Source: Cyanobacteriota bacterium (GTDB taxonomy: Bacteria > Cyanobacteriota > Cyanobacteriia > Phormidesmidales > Phormidesmidaceae). Taken from it: a DNA stretch of 7,728 nt. Location of the stretch: NCBI GenBank assembly GCA_027619675.1, contig JAQCHG010000062.1, positions 1-7,728 on the forward strand, read 5' to 3'. Both the position numbers and the translations under genes were made by a program. Positions 1 to 6,123 of this stretch are shown piece by piece (position 1 is the stretch's first letter; every line of letters begins with the position of its first letter). The notes beneath the pieces are model-generated. The model had not been told where the DNA came from and searched no databases. It saw only the letters and a program-made list of their open reading frames with translations.

Positions 1-55
1 CCCACGCCGCCATCAGTCGATTTAAAGGACTAACCCGACCTGCCGTTAAGCGCCA

Positions 56-63
56 GCGATCGC
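56..63. repeat. HIP1 octamer GCGATCGC (first of eight in the window)
   Basis: This is the palindromic HIP1 octamer that is strongly over-represented in many cyanobacterial genomes. Further perfect copies start at 1511, 2507, 2826, 6278, 6942, 7021 and 7187. Five of the eight lie in or beside recF and the two envelope genes, and none lies inside xfp. The density supports a cyanobacterial origin. Confidence 0.9.
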
Positions 64-155
64 GACGGTTGCCCAAAAACCGCTAGGCTTGGCCCTGGGG
101 TATCCATCCCTGAGCAGCGAGCTGCCATAGCGGAGATGCCTTGATATTCCCTGTC

Positions 156-185
156 GGCCAGCGACCCCGTGAGTCCCTGCTGGCC
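156..185 (+). other. Stem-loop in the cyclophilin 5' leader
   Basis: GGCCAGC (156-162) is the exact reverse complement of GCTGGCC (179-185), with a 16-nt loop between them. It ends about 40 nt before the start codon of the cyclophilin gene, so it could fold in the leader mRNA if transcription begins upstream. A 7-bp stem in GC-rich DNA can arise by chance, and no function is claimed. Confidence 0.3.
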
Positions 186-224
186 TTGCCATCCCCCAAC
201 GTACATCCATTCCCAGGAGCGACT

Positions 225-650
225 ATGACCCGAGCCATTATGGAAACGGAGAAGGGCACCATCCATCTGGATCTATTCGACCAGGAGGCCCCCAACACCG
301 TGGCCAATTTTGTGAAGCTTTCCCAGGACGGCTTCTACGACGGTCTCAACTTTCATCGGGTGATCCCCAACTTTATGATTCAAGGGGGGTGCCCTCGGGG
401 TACGGGTACGGGCGGCCCTGGCTACACCATCAAGTGCGAAATCAACCCCAATAAGCACCTAGCGGGCACCCTCTCCATGGCCCATGCGGGGCGCGACACT
501 GGGGGCAGCCAGTTTTTCATCTGCCATTCCCCCCAACCCCATTTGGATGGCGTCCACACCACCTTTGGCCAAACCCAAGACCTGGATGTGGTCAACGCCA
601 TCCGCCAAGGGGACAAGATCCTGTCCATCAAAATCGAGACCACTGAATAG
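225..650 (+). CDS. ppiB: Cyclophilin-type peptidylprolyl cis-trans isomerase
   Basis: This 141-residue single-domain cyclophilin catalyses cis-trans isomerisation of Xaa-Pro bonds and assists protein folding. It has no signal peptide or membrane segment, so a cytosolic location is expected. The frame is open further upstream, but I chose the ATG at 225 because AGGAG (215-219) sits 5 nt before it and the protein then starts as bacterial cyclophilins do. Conserved residues are visible: [13 protein letters not shown] at 43-55 carries the catalytic Arg45 and the pocket residues Phe50 and Gln53, and [12 protein letters not shown] at 88-99 carries Gln96 and Phe98. LDGVHTTFG follows at 107-115. The position matching Trp121 of human cyclophilin A is His106, so weak cyclosporin binding is expected (inference). 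The length is normal for short bacterial cyclophilins. The symbol follows the general bacterial family name, since cyanobacteria often carry several paralogues. Confidence 0.96.
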   Translation: MTRAIMETEKGTIHLDLFDQEAPNTVANFVKLSQDGFYDGLNFHRVIPNFMIQGGCPRGTGTGGPGYTIKCEINPNKHLAGTLSMAHAGRDTGGSQFFICHSPQPHLDGVHTTFGQTQDLDVVNAIRQGDKILSIKIETTE

Positions 651-723
651 ACGACGGCCTGTAGAGGTGAGCCCTGCTCTGGGGCGTTCCTGCTGACATA
701 CCATCGGTCCTACCCCCCAACCA

Positions 724-743
724 CGAGGGCGTTGATTCCCTCG
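724..743 (+). terminator. Weak hairpin, possible terminator of the cyclophilin gene
   Basis: CGAGGG (724-729) pairs with CCCTCG (738-743) across an 8-nt loop, 73 nt after the cyclophilin stop codon. No T-run follows, so this is not a canonical intrinsic terminator. It is recorded only because it is the nearest hairpin downstream of the gene. Confidence 0.2.
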
Positions 744-899
744 ATCCCAACAGAAGTCCGTAGTCTGTTGAACCCCTTAAAACGGGCACTTGAAGCCGGG
801 ATAGTTAGGGAAGCCATCAGAGGCCATCCCTTGTCTGCCTCGCGGTAGGCGCTGGGATCAGCCGCAAGTGGCCCCCTAGCTAAATTTAAACGAGCCTGT

Positions 900-947
900 A
901 GATATAGCGTGGAATGTCCTATCATCAAGGGCATCCACGCTATATCT
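900..947. repeat. 14-bp perfect inverted repeat upstream of the GIY-YIG gene
   Basis: AGATATAGCGTGGA (900-913) is the exact reverse complement of TCCACGCTATATCT (934-947), with a 20-nt spacer. The right arm ends 21 nt before the preferred GTG start at 969. It could be an mRNA hairpin in the leader, a binding site for a dimeric regulator, or a remnant of a palindromic mobile repeat. The left arm covers an alternative in-frame GTG at 909, which argues against that codon being the real start. Confidence 0.7.
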
Positions 948-950
948 GTA

Positions 951-968
951 AAGGCATCCAAGGCATCC
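951..968. repeat. Tandem 9-bp duplication before the GIY-YIG start
   Basis: AAGGCATCC occurs twice back to back (951-959 and 960-968), immediately before the GTG at 969. A close relative, AAGGGCATCC, lies at 927-936 within the inverted repeat. The AAGG of the second copy (960-963) stands 5 nt before the GTG and can serve as a weak ribosome binding site. Confidence 0.6.
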
Positions 969-1586
969 GTGAGCCCAGAGTATCAACCCTCCCTATTGTC
1001 TAACGCTGACCTGCGGGCGGCGGAGGTGTCTTGGGCCTATCAACAGGTGCCCCAAGCGGAGTGTTCTGCTGCGGAACTGGCGGATTGGCAGCAGCGTGTC
1101 CATCAGTTTCAGCGCCAGGTCCAGGGAGATGGCCCCCCCAGCCAAGGCAGCCTATTTGATCTCGCCGCCTCGGCCCCGGAAACGTCCCCGGATCCGGTGT
1201 TTGCCATTGATCCCTTTACTTTGTCCCCCCGCAACGCTGAGTTTTGGCGAGAGCAGTTTGACGACGTGGGCAATGCCGCCCTCTACTTTGTGGTGGACCA
1301 CGCCCTGCCGATTTTGCTGTACGTGGGGGAAACGGTAAAAGCCAATCAGCGCTGGAAGGGCACCCACGACTGTAAGCGCTACATCCTCAACTATGTGTCG
1401 GCCCATCGCCGCCATGACCGGACGGTGGCGGTCAACATTGGGTTTTGGCCCCATCCCCCCGCCGATCGCAAGGCCCGCCAAGCCCTAGAGTCGGCCCTGA
1501 TTCGCCGCTGGCGATCGCCCTTTAACAAAGAAAACTGGCGCTTTTGGGGGACTCCCTTCGTCGGTGGCAAGGAACCGGGCACCTAG
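969..1586 (+). CDS. Small stand-alone GIY-YIG nuclease-like protein
   Basis: This 205-residue protein appears to hold one divergent GIY-YIG endonuclease domain in its C-terminal half, behind an N-terminal region of about 100 residues without a motif I recognise. The GIY equivalent is LYFVV at 105-109 and the YIG equivalent is LYVGET at 117-122. Then come a basic segment with Arg128 (NQRWKGTHDCKRYI, 126-139), a candidate metal-binding Glu174 in ALESALIRRW and Asn186 in PFNKEN. This order matches the family, in which Tyr, Arg, Glu and Asn build the active site. No UvrC, helicase or DNA-binding fusion is present, so the substrate cannot be named. I chose GTG 969 because of the AAGG at 960-963 and because upstream sequence is occupied by an inverted repeat. 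The frame is also open from GTG 909, which would give 225 residues. A housekeeping repair role or a degenerate non-catalytic fold are both possible. Confidence 0.8.
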   Translation: MSPEYQPSLLSNADLRAAEVSWAYQQVPQAECSAAELADWQQRVHQFQRQVQGDGPPSQGSLFDLAASAPETSPDPVFAIDPFTLSPRNAEFWREQFDDVGNAALYFVVDHALPILLYVGETVKANQRWKGTHDCKRYILNYVSAHRRHDRTVAVNIGFWPHPPADRKARQALESALIRRWRSPFNKENWRFWGTPFVGGKEPGT

Positions 1587-1893
1587 GGGCGCGTCATTAA
1601 TTACAGGTGAAAGTTTTGCTGGGTAAGTATGGCCGCGCCCGCCTCTGGGGTGGGGCTAGGGGCTGTAGCCCTTGCATAACAGGGGTTCTGGCGTTAATTG
1701 ATGGCAGCCCCGAGCTCTGCGCGGTATACATTTGTCAACCGTTGTCTGAGTCAGGGGATCGCGGGAGCCTATGACTGCCGCCGAAGTGTGATCGGACGAG
1801 TCCTGTCCTGAACAGGCTGAGCTTTTCCATAGGGGCTGCGCCCTGGGAAGGAAAATTCGCTATCCTGTGGGGCAATAGTGGGGAGCCAAATTT
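1587..1893. other. Intergenic region before the PilP-like gene
   Basis: I see no gene in these 307 bases. It contains a 6-bp hairpin (1658-1673), a short similar GGGC/GCCC hairpin at 1833-1843, and a 5-bp stem CCTGT/ACAGG at 1802-1816. TATACA at 1725-1730 resembles a -10 box, but the best upstream TTGATG (1698-1703) is 21 bp away, which is too far for a standard promoter. The end carries the ribosome binding site of the next gene. Confidence 0.4.
1658..1673 (+). terminator. Weak hairpin downstream of the GIY-YIG gene
   Basis: GGGC (1660-1663) pairs with GCCC (1668-1671) across a TGTA loop. One G-T and one A-T pair extend the stem to 6 bp. It lies about 70 nt after the GIY-YIG stop codon and no T-run follows. 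It may help end transcription, but the support is thin. Confidence 0.2.
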
Positions 1894-2706
1894 ATGAACG
1901 CCTTGCAAAAATTCAACACCGCCCTGCGTCGCCATCCCACCTGGGGGTTGGCAGGTGCAGTGGGGCTGGCGGTCCTAGTGGGGGCAGGGTTGCGCTTCGT
2001 CATTCCCCAAACGGCTCCCACCAGCGCCCAAACAGATCCTGCTGAGACCACCACTCCCCTGGCGACTAGCGACGGTACCCTGGCCTTTGAGTCCCCCATG
2101 GTATCGGTGTCCTGGCGTTTGCAGAGCGCCACCCCCAGTACCCTGTTGGCCTCTACCCAGGGCAGCAGTCGAGCCGACACCATCGTGGCGGGACGGGTGG
2201 ATCCCTTCGCCCCCATCACCCAAACGCCGCCGCTGAAACCCGCTGCCTCGGCGGCAACGGCAACCACGCCCCCCAACCAAGTGCAGGCCGGATCTGGGGC
2301 TGCCCCCGTCGGCACCCCATTGCCCATTGCCCCCATTCCCACTGCTGGCCGGTTGCCCGCTCTCCCCAGTAGCCCAACGCCTGTGGCGGTGCCCGGTACC
2401 CCCGTTCCTCTAGCCAATTTGCCCAGCCCTAGTCAGTTGGTGGGCAACCAACCCGTGGCCAATAGCCCACTCCAGTTGATTGAATTGACGGGGGTGGCCC
2501 AGGTGGGCGATCGCGTCGCCTTGATCGTGCGGGAAGCGGGGACTGGCAATAGCCGATACACCTTTGCTGGTGACTATCTCGCCAATGGTCAGGTGCTGGT
2601 GAAGCGCATCGACGTGTCTTCCCAAGAGCCATTGGTGATTTTGGAATATAACGGGCGGGAATATCCCCGCATGGTAGGTACGGCCCTCGCATCCCTGCCC
2701 CAGTAG
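1894..2706 (+). CDS. Membrane-anchored periplasmic protein with PilP/GspC-like C-terminal domain
   Basis: I do not recognise this 270-residue protein by name. Its architecture is a short basic N-terminus, one membrane segment at about 17-36, and a low-complexity linker rich in Pro, Ala and Thr (about 108-182). A compact beta-type domain follows at about 192-265. GRVDPFAP at 100-107 resembles the R-DPF-P motif of PilP, an inner-membrane lipoprotein that links the type IV pilus inner complex to the secretin. The C-terminal domain pattern (ELTGV, then VALIV, YTFAGDYLANGQVLVKRI, then VILEYNGREY) also fits the HR/PilP beta-barrel of PilP and GspC. Here a membrane helix, not a lipobox, would anchor it. 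The ATG at 1894 has GGGAG at 1881-1885 with 8-nt spacing. The next gene follows after 52 nt, so co-transcription is likely. A role in pilus or secretion assembly is inference; a generic envelope protein is the alternative. Confidence 0.85.
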   Translation: MNALQKFNTALRRHPTWGLAGAVGLAVLVGAGLRFVIPQTAPTSAQTDPAETTTPLATSDGTLAFESPMVSVSWRLQSATPSTLLASTQGSSRADTIVAGRVDPFAPITQTPPLKPAASAATATTPPNQVQAGSGAAPVGTPLPIAPIPTAGRLPALPSSPTPVAVPGTPVPLANLPSPSQLVGNQPVANSPLQLIELTGVAQVGDRVALIVREAGTGNSRYTFAGDYLANGQVLVKRIDVSSQEPLVILEYNGREYPRMVGTALASLPQ

Positions 2707-2758
2707 GCAACAGCCGTGCTTGCTGACCCTGGGCTGAGTTTGGTTGGAGATGATTATC

Positions 2759-3271
2759 GTGCCGTCCGCACCTGATGTTCCACCCTCGGGATCTGCTGCG
2801 TCGGCAGCCCGCCCCCTGACCTTAGGCGATCGCGTGCGCTGCCCCCTGTGCCGTCAGGGGCAGCTAGAGGCATTGGTGTTGATGGATGCCTTTGCCTGTG
2901 ATTTTTGTCGCCACATTTTGGCGGCGGATTTGGCTAAGCAGCAGGTGCAGGTGGTGGACAGCAGCCAGACCATGACCTGGGTTTGGACAGGACGGGGGTG
3001 GCGATCTCTCCAGCGTCCCGACACTCGCCTGACGCCCCTGGTGTGGATCACCGCAGGACTGCTGCTGGCGCTGCCAGGGGGGGTGATTGCCCTCAGCAGC
3101 TACGTCCTACCGCCCCTCAACCCCAGCCCTGGTCTCACCTTTGGCCAGATCTGGGCCTGTTTGACCTTTGCCTGCCACGCCATGATTGTGCTGTGGTTAT
3201 TGGCAGAACATTACCAAGTGCCGCTGTACGTCGCCTTAAAGGTCCGCCTCCTACGCCAGCGTCTGAGCTGA
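2759..3271 (+). CDS. Zinc-ribbon membrane protein of unknown function
   Basis: This is a 170-residue protein that I cannot name. A flexible Pro/Ser/Ala-rich N-terminus leads to CPLC (28-31) and CDFC (47-50), a four-cysteine zinc-ribbon arrangement. A tryptophan-rich stretch follows (MTWVWTGRGWRSLQ, 72-85). Two hydrophobic segments at about 93-117 and 129-150 should span the membrane, and a short basic tail ends the protein. With two spans, the zinc ribbon and the tail should be on the same side, probably the cytoplasm. The start is uncertain. GGAG at 2746-2749 is ideally spaced (9 nt) for the GTG at 2759, whereas the ATG at 2750 touches it directly. That ATG would add three residues. The gene follows the PilP-like gene by 52 nt with no obvious terminator between, so the two may form an operon. 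Confidence 0.82.
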   Translation: MPSAPDVPPSGSAASAARPLTLGDRVRCPLCRQGQLEALVLMDAFACDFCRHILAADLAKQQVQVVDSSQTMTWVWTGRGWRSLQRPDTRLTPLVWITAGLLLALPGGVIALSSYVLPPLNPSPGLTFGQIWACLTFACHAMIVLWLLAEHYQVPLYVALKVRLLRQRLS

Positions 3272-3350
3272 TCTCAAGGATCCGCCAAGCCAATACCCAG
3301 GGGGCAGACATCAAAATGGGGGGGCAAGCCTGACTGGAGAGCCATCCCAC

Positions 3351-3372
3351 CGCTCGCGCCTGTGATCGAGCG
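3351..3372 (+). terminator. Hairpin downstream of the zinc-ribbon gene
   Basis: CGCTCG (3351-3356) pairs with CGAGCG (3367-3372) across a 10-nt loop, 79 nt after the stop codon at 3271. No T-run follows, so termination is only a guess. Confidence 0.22.
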
Positions 3373-3494
3373 AGGGGGCCATTTGCGCTTATGCAATCAG
3401 TAACTGTATGACGTGTCCCTGCCCTATTTCTCCATGGGCCAGATCTGCCAATACGCTACTCTCCCGATCACTAAATACGCCCGGTTAGCCCTTT

Positions 3495-3535
3495 TCACAA
3501 TCAGCGTTTGGGTATTTGCCTCACGGGCATTGTGA
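3495..3535. repeat. Inverted repeat TCACAAT/ATTGTGA
   Basis: TCACAAT (3495-3501) and ATTGTGA (3529-3535) are exact reverse complements separated by 27 nt. The right arm ends 3 nt before the next inverted repeat begins at 3539, so the two stand in tandem. It could be a regulator site, a structured RNA or a mobile-element relic. Confidence 0.45.
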
Positions 3536-3538
3536 TAT

Positions 3539-3596
3539 GAAGTCCTGCTAATCACCCACAATAATAGTGCCTACCTTGCAAGGGTTTCAGGACTTC
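3539..3596. repeat. Inverted repeat GAAGTCCTG/CAGGACTTC with inner palindrome
   Basis: GAAGTCCTG (3539-3547) and CAGGACTTC (3588-3596) are perfect 9-bp complements bounding 40 nt. That spacer contains a perfect 10-bp palindrome, CCTTGCAAGG (3574-3583), so the segment could fold as a nested structure. A short AT-leaning segment with terminal inverted repeats resembles a MITE or an insertion-sequence end. I see no transposase and no clear target-site duplication. Confidence 0.5.
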
Positions 3597-3653
3597 TATT
3601 TACGGGTAAGCCACCGGACTTGATATGAGGACTTTGAATCGTTGACACAAGAA

Positions 3654-3700
3654 TCTCCAGGGGTCTGGATAGCGTCAATGCTATCCTTTAACCCTGGGGA
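3654..3700 (-). terminator. Likely intrinsic terminator of xfp
   Basis: Read on the minus strand, a two-part hairpin begins 20 nt after the xfp stop. The inner stem pairs 3667-3673 (GGATAGC) with 3680-3686 (GCTATCC) over a 6-nt loop. The outer stem pairs 3657-3662 (CCAGGG) with 3692-3697 (CCCTGG), and two more pairs lie beyond a mismatch. The minus strand then reads TTCTTGTGT (3653-3645), which has six T in nine bases. This is not a perfect T-run, but position and orientation fit termination of xfp. Confidence 0.5.
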
Positions 3701-3720
3701 TCAATCCGTTTAAGGAGTCC

Positions 3721-6123
3721 CTAATAGGGCCAGTGCCAGTGGGTGATCTCGTCGGGATCGGTGCCGTGGGTGTGGGCGTAGGTGAGGTACTTGATGATTT
3801 GATTCTTCATCCGTTCCTTCACATGGGCGGCGGCGGACCCCAGCTTGGGCACCCGATCAATCACATCAATGACCAAATTGAAGCGATCGATTTGGTTGTT
3901 AATCGCCAGCTCTAGGGGCGTATTGATGTTGCCCTGTTCCTTATAGCCCCGCACGTGGATGCGTTCTTGGTTGGCGCGGCGATACACCAGCTTATGGATC
4001 AGCCAGGGATAACCATGGAAGTTGAAAATGATCGGCTTGTCGGTGGTGAATAGGGAGTTGAAATCCCAATCATTTAAGCCGTGGGGATGCTCCCCTGCCG
4101 ATACCAGCTTGAACAGATCCACCACATTGATGAACCGCACCTTCAGGTAGGGGAACTCCTCCCGCAGGATGGCGGTAGCCGCCAGGGATTCCATGGTGGG
4201 AATGTCGCCGCAGCAGGCCATCACCACATCGGGGATGTCCGGTTCGGTGCCGCAATCGTCATTGCTGGCCCAGTCCCAGATGCCAATGCCCTTGGTGCAA
4301 TGCTCGATCGCCTTATCCATGGGTAGATACTGCAAATGCTTCTGCTTGTCGGCGATGATCACATTGATGTAGTCCACACTGCGGAAACAGTGATCCGCCA
4401 CCGACAGCAGACAGTTGGCATCGGGCGGGAAGTAGACCCGCACCACGTCAGGGCTCTTGTTGGTGACCAGATCCACATAGCCGGGGTCCTGGTGGCTGAA
4501 ACCGTTGTGGTCCTGCCGCCACACCAGGGAAGACAGCAAGATATTCAACGAAGACACCGATCGCCGCCAAGGCACATAGTTTTTACAGATGTCTAACCAC
4601 TTGGCGTGCTGGTTGAACATGGAATCCACCACATGGGCAAAGGCCTCATAGGTGTGGAAGAGACCGTGGCGACCCGTTAGCAGGTAGCCCTCTAGCCACC
4701 CCTGAAGGGTGTGCTCACTCAGCATTTCCATCACCCGACCATCGGGAGACAGTTCGCTGCCGTCGAGGTCTTCGGGGTAAAAGTCCGCCATCCACGCCTT
4801 CTTCGTCACCTCGTAGACCGCGTGCAGGCGGTTAGAGGCGGTCTCATCTGGCCCCATCAGGCGGAAATTGTTGGGGTTATCCCGCATGATCTCCCGCATC
4901 AAAATGCCGAGGATCTTGGTGTTCTCGTATTCCATCACCCCTGGCTGGGGCACCTCCAGGGCATAGTCGCGGAAGTCCGGCATATTCAATGCCCGCCGCA
5001 GAATGCCGCCATTGGCGTGGGGATTTGACCCCATGCGCCGGGGACCCACCGGGTTCAGGGCTTGGAGATCCGGTACCAGGGTGCCGTTCTCGTCAAACAG
5101 TTCCTCCGGTCCATAGCTGCGCATCCACGCTTCCAGCTTTTGCAGGTGGTCGGGGTTGCTGTGCATACCTCCCATGGGCACCTGGTGGGCGCGCCAAAAC
5201 CCTTCCACCTTGTGGCCATCTACTTCCTGGGGACCCGTCCAGCCCTTGGGGGTCCGCAGGATGATCATGGGCCAGCGGGGGCGATACACATTGCCGTGGA
5301 CGCGGGCATCCCGCTGGATTTCCTTGATTTTGAGGATGCAGTCCTCCATCACCGCCGCCATTTTTTGGTGCATCTCGGTGGGGTCGCTGCCCTCCACAAT
5401 ATGGGGGGTGTAGCCATAGCCCTGGAACAGGGACTCTAGTTCCTCACGGGAGATGCGGGCCAGGATGGTGGGGTTGGCGATCTTGTACCCATTCAGGTTG
5501 AGGACGGGCAGCACCGCCCCATCCCTAGCCGGGTTGATGTATTTGTTGGAATGCCAAGCCGTGGCCAGGGGACCCGTTTCCGCTTCCCCATCCCCCACGA
5601 CGCAGCAATTGATCAGATCGGGGTTATCTAAAATGCTGCCGTAGGCGTGGGATAGGCTGTAGCCCAGTTCCCCCCCTTCGTGGATGGATCCTGGGGTTTC
5701 TGGGGTGACGTGGCTGCCGATGTGGCCAGGGAAGGAAAACTGCTTAAAGAATCGCTTCATTCCGGCGGCATCGGCGCTCTTATCGGGATAAATCTCAGCG
5801 TAGGTGCCTTCTAGGTAGACGGGACCCAGTACACCGGGTGCGCCATGGCCAGGGCCGGCCATGAAGATCATGTCTAGGTCGTACTTTTTGATCAGGCGGT
5901 TGCAGTGGATGTAGGTGAAGCTGAGGGCCGGGGATGCGCCCCAGTGGCCCAGCAGCCGATGCTTTACATGCTCGGGCTTGAGGGGTTCCTTGAGTAGGGG
6001 GTTATCCCGCAGGTAGATCATGCCGATGGCGAGGTAGTTGCAGGCTCGCCAGTAGGCATGAATTTTTTGCAGTTCATCATCCCCAAGGGGACGGGTAGGC
6101 GAATTGGCAATGGCAGCGACCAT
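3721..6123 (-). CDS. xfp: Phosphoketolase (xylulose-5-P / fructose-6-P)
   Basis: This 800-residue thiamine-diphosphate enzyme cleaves xylulose 5-phosphate with phosphate to acetyl phosphate and glyceraldehyde 3-phosphate. Many family members also split fructose 6-phosphate to acetyl phosphate and erythrose 4-phosphate. Both family signatures are intact: EGGELGY at 149-155 and a G-x3-D-x-P segment ending in GDGE at 162-180. Active-site elements seen are His60 (HWGASP), His93 (GPGHGAP), GDG 177-179 with the later Asn in NLNGYK (209-214) for thiamine diphosphate and Mg2+, Glu427 (DETASNRL), HTYEAF at 490-495 and His544 (HQDPG). The length is full and no frameshift is seen. The minus-strand ATG is preceded by GGAG at 6135-6132 with 8-nt spacing. 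Published work on a cyanobacterial phosphoketolase reports ATP inhibition; whether this one shares it cannot be read here. No acetate kinase or phosphotransacetylase gene is adjacent. The gene runs divergently from recF and appears monocistronic. Confidence 0.98.
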   Translation of the reverse strand: MVAAIANSPTRPLGDDELQKIHAYWRACNYLAIGMIYLRDNPLLKEPLKPEHVKHRLLGHWGASPALSFTYIHCNRLIKKYDLDMIFMAGPGHGAPGVLGPVYLEGTYAEIYPDKSADAAGMKRFFKQFSFPGHIGSHVTPETPGSIHEGGELGYSLSHAYGSILDNPDLINCCVVGDGEAETGPLATAWHSNKYINPARDGAVLPVLNLNGYKIANPTILARISREELESLFQGYGYTPHIVEGSDPTEMHQKMAAVMEDCILKIKEIQRDARVHGNVYRPRWPMIILRTPKGWTGPQEVDGHKVEGFWRAHQVPMGGMHSNPDHLQKLEAWMRSYGPEELFDENGTLVPDLQALNPVGPRRMGSNPHANGGILRRALNMPDFRDYALEVPQPGVMEYENTKILGILMREIMRDNPNNFRLMGPDETASNRLHAVYEVTKKAWMADFYPEDLDGSELSPDGRVMEMLSEHTLQGWLEGYLLTGRHGLFHTYEAFAHVVDSMFNQHAKWLDICKNYVPWRRSVSSLNILLSSLVWRQDHNGFSHQDPGYVDLVTNKSPDVVRVYFPPDANCLLSVADHCFRSVDYINVIIADKQKHLQYLPMDKAIEHCTKGIGIWDWASNDDCGTEPDIPDVVMACCGDIPTMESLAATAILREEFPYLKVRFINVVDLFKLVSAGEHPHGLNDWDFNSLFTTDKPIIFNFHGYPWLIHKLVYRRANQERIHVRGYKEQGNINTPLELAINNQIDRFNLVIDVIDRVPKLGSAAAHVKERMKNQIIKYLTYAHTHGTDPDEITHWHWPY

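Larger units (their letters stand above)
1..224. other. Upstream noncoding leader of the cyclophilin gene
   Basis: I see no convincing gene here. Two plus-strand frames are open from the window edge and stop at 33 and 90. Either could be the tail of an upstream gene, but the stretches are too short to tell. The region holds one HIP1 octamer (56-63), a 7-bp inverted repeat (156-185) and the ribosome binding site of the next gene. No good -35/-10 pair was found. Confidence 0.5.
651..968. other. Intergenic region between cyclophilin and GIY-YIG genes
   Basis: No convincing gene lies in these 318 bases. A minus-strand open frame (710-961) has no start context or recognisable motif and was rejected. 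The stretch holds a 6-bp hairpin (724-743), a 14-bp perfect inverted repeat (900-947) and a 9-bp tandem duplication (951-968) just before the next start. An AT-rich patch with TTTAAA lies near 882-890, but it does not form a clear promoter. Confidence 0.5.
3272..3720. other. Palindrome-rich, lower-GC intergenic region
   Basis: These 449 bases lie between the convergent ends of the zinc-ribbon gene and xfp and hold no credible gene. The middle part (about 3420-3660) is visibly less GC-rich than the flanking genes; for example 3541-3600 has 26 G or C in 60. It contains several separate inverted repeats: 3351-3372, 3495-3535, 3539-3596 (with an inner 10-bp palindrome) and 3654-3700. The last is the best terminator candidate for xfp. 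The middle two could be a remnant of a miniature transposable element or a structured RNA; neither can be shown from the sequence alone. Confidence 0.6.

Noticed and set aside
1..90. Tail of an upstream gene (frames open to stops at 33 and 90 on the plus strand)
   Set aside because: Only 10 or 29 codons are visible, two frames compete, and neither shows a recognisable C-terminus.
710..961. Minus-strand open frame of 83 codons between the cyclophilin and GIY-YIG genes
   Set aside because: It starts with TTG inside the repeat zone, has no ribosome binding site and contains no motif I recognise. A decayed transposase end could not be excluded but has no positive support.
1698..1730. Sigma-70-like promoter, TTGATG with TATACA
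   Set aside because: The spacer is 21 bp, too long for a standard promoter, and the -35 match is partial.
1860..2417. Long minus-strand open frame opposite the PilP-like gene
   Set aside because: It is a shadow of the GC-rich, proline-rich coding strand. The plus-strand frame has a good ribosome binding site, a membrane helix and a structured C-terminal domain.
3539..3596. Intact insertion sequence
   Set aside because: The inverted repeats enclose only 40 nt, with no transposase frame and no clear target-site duplication.
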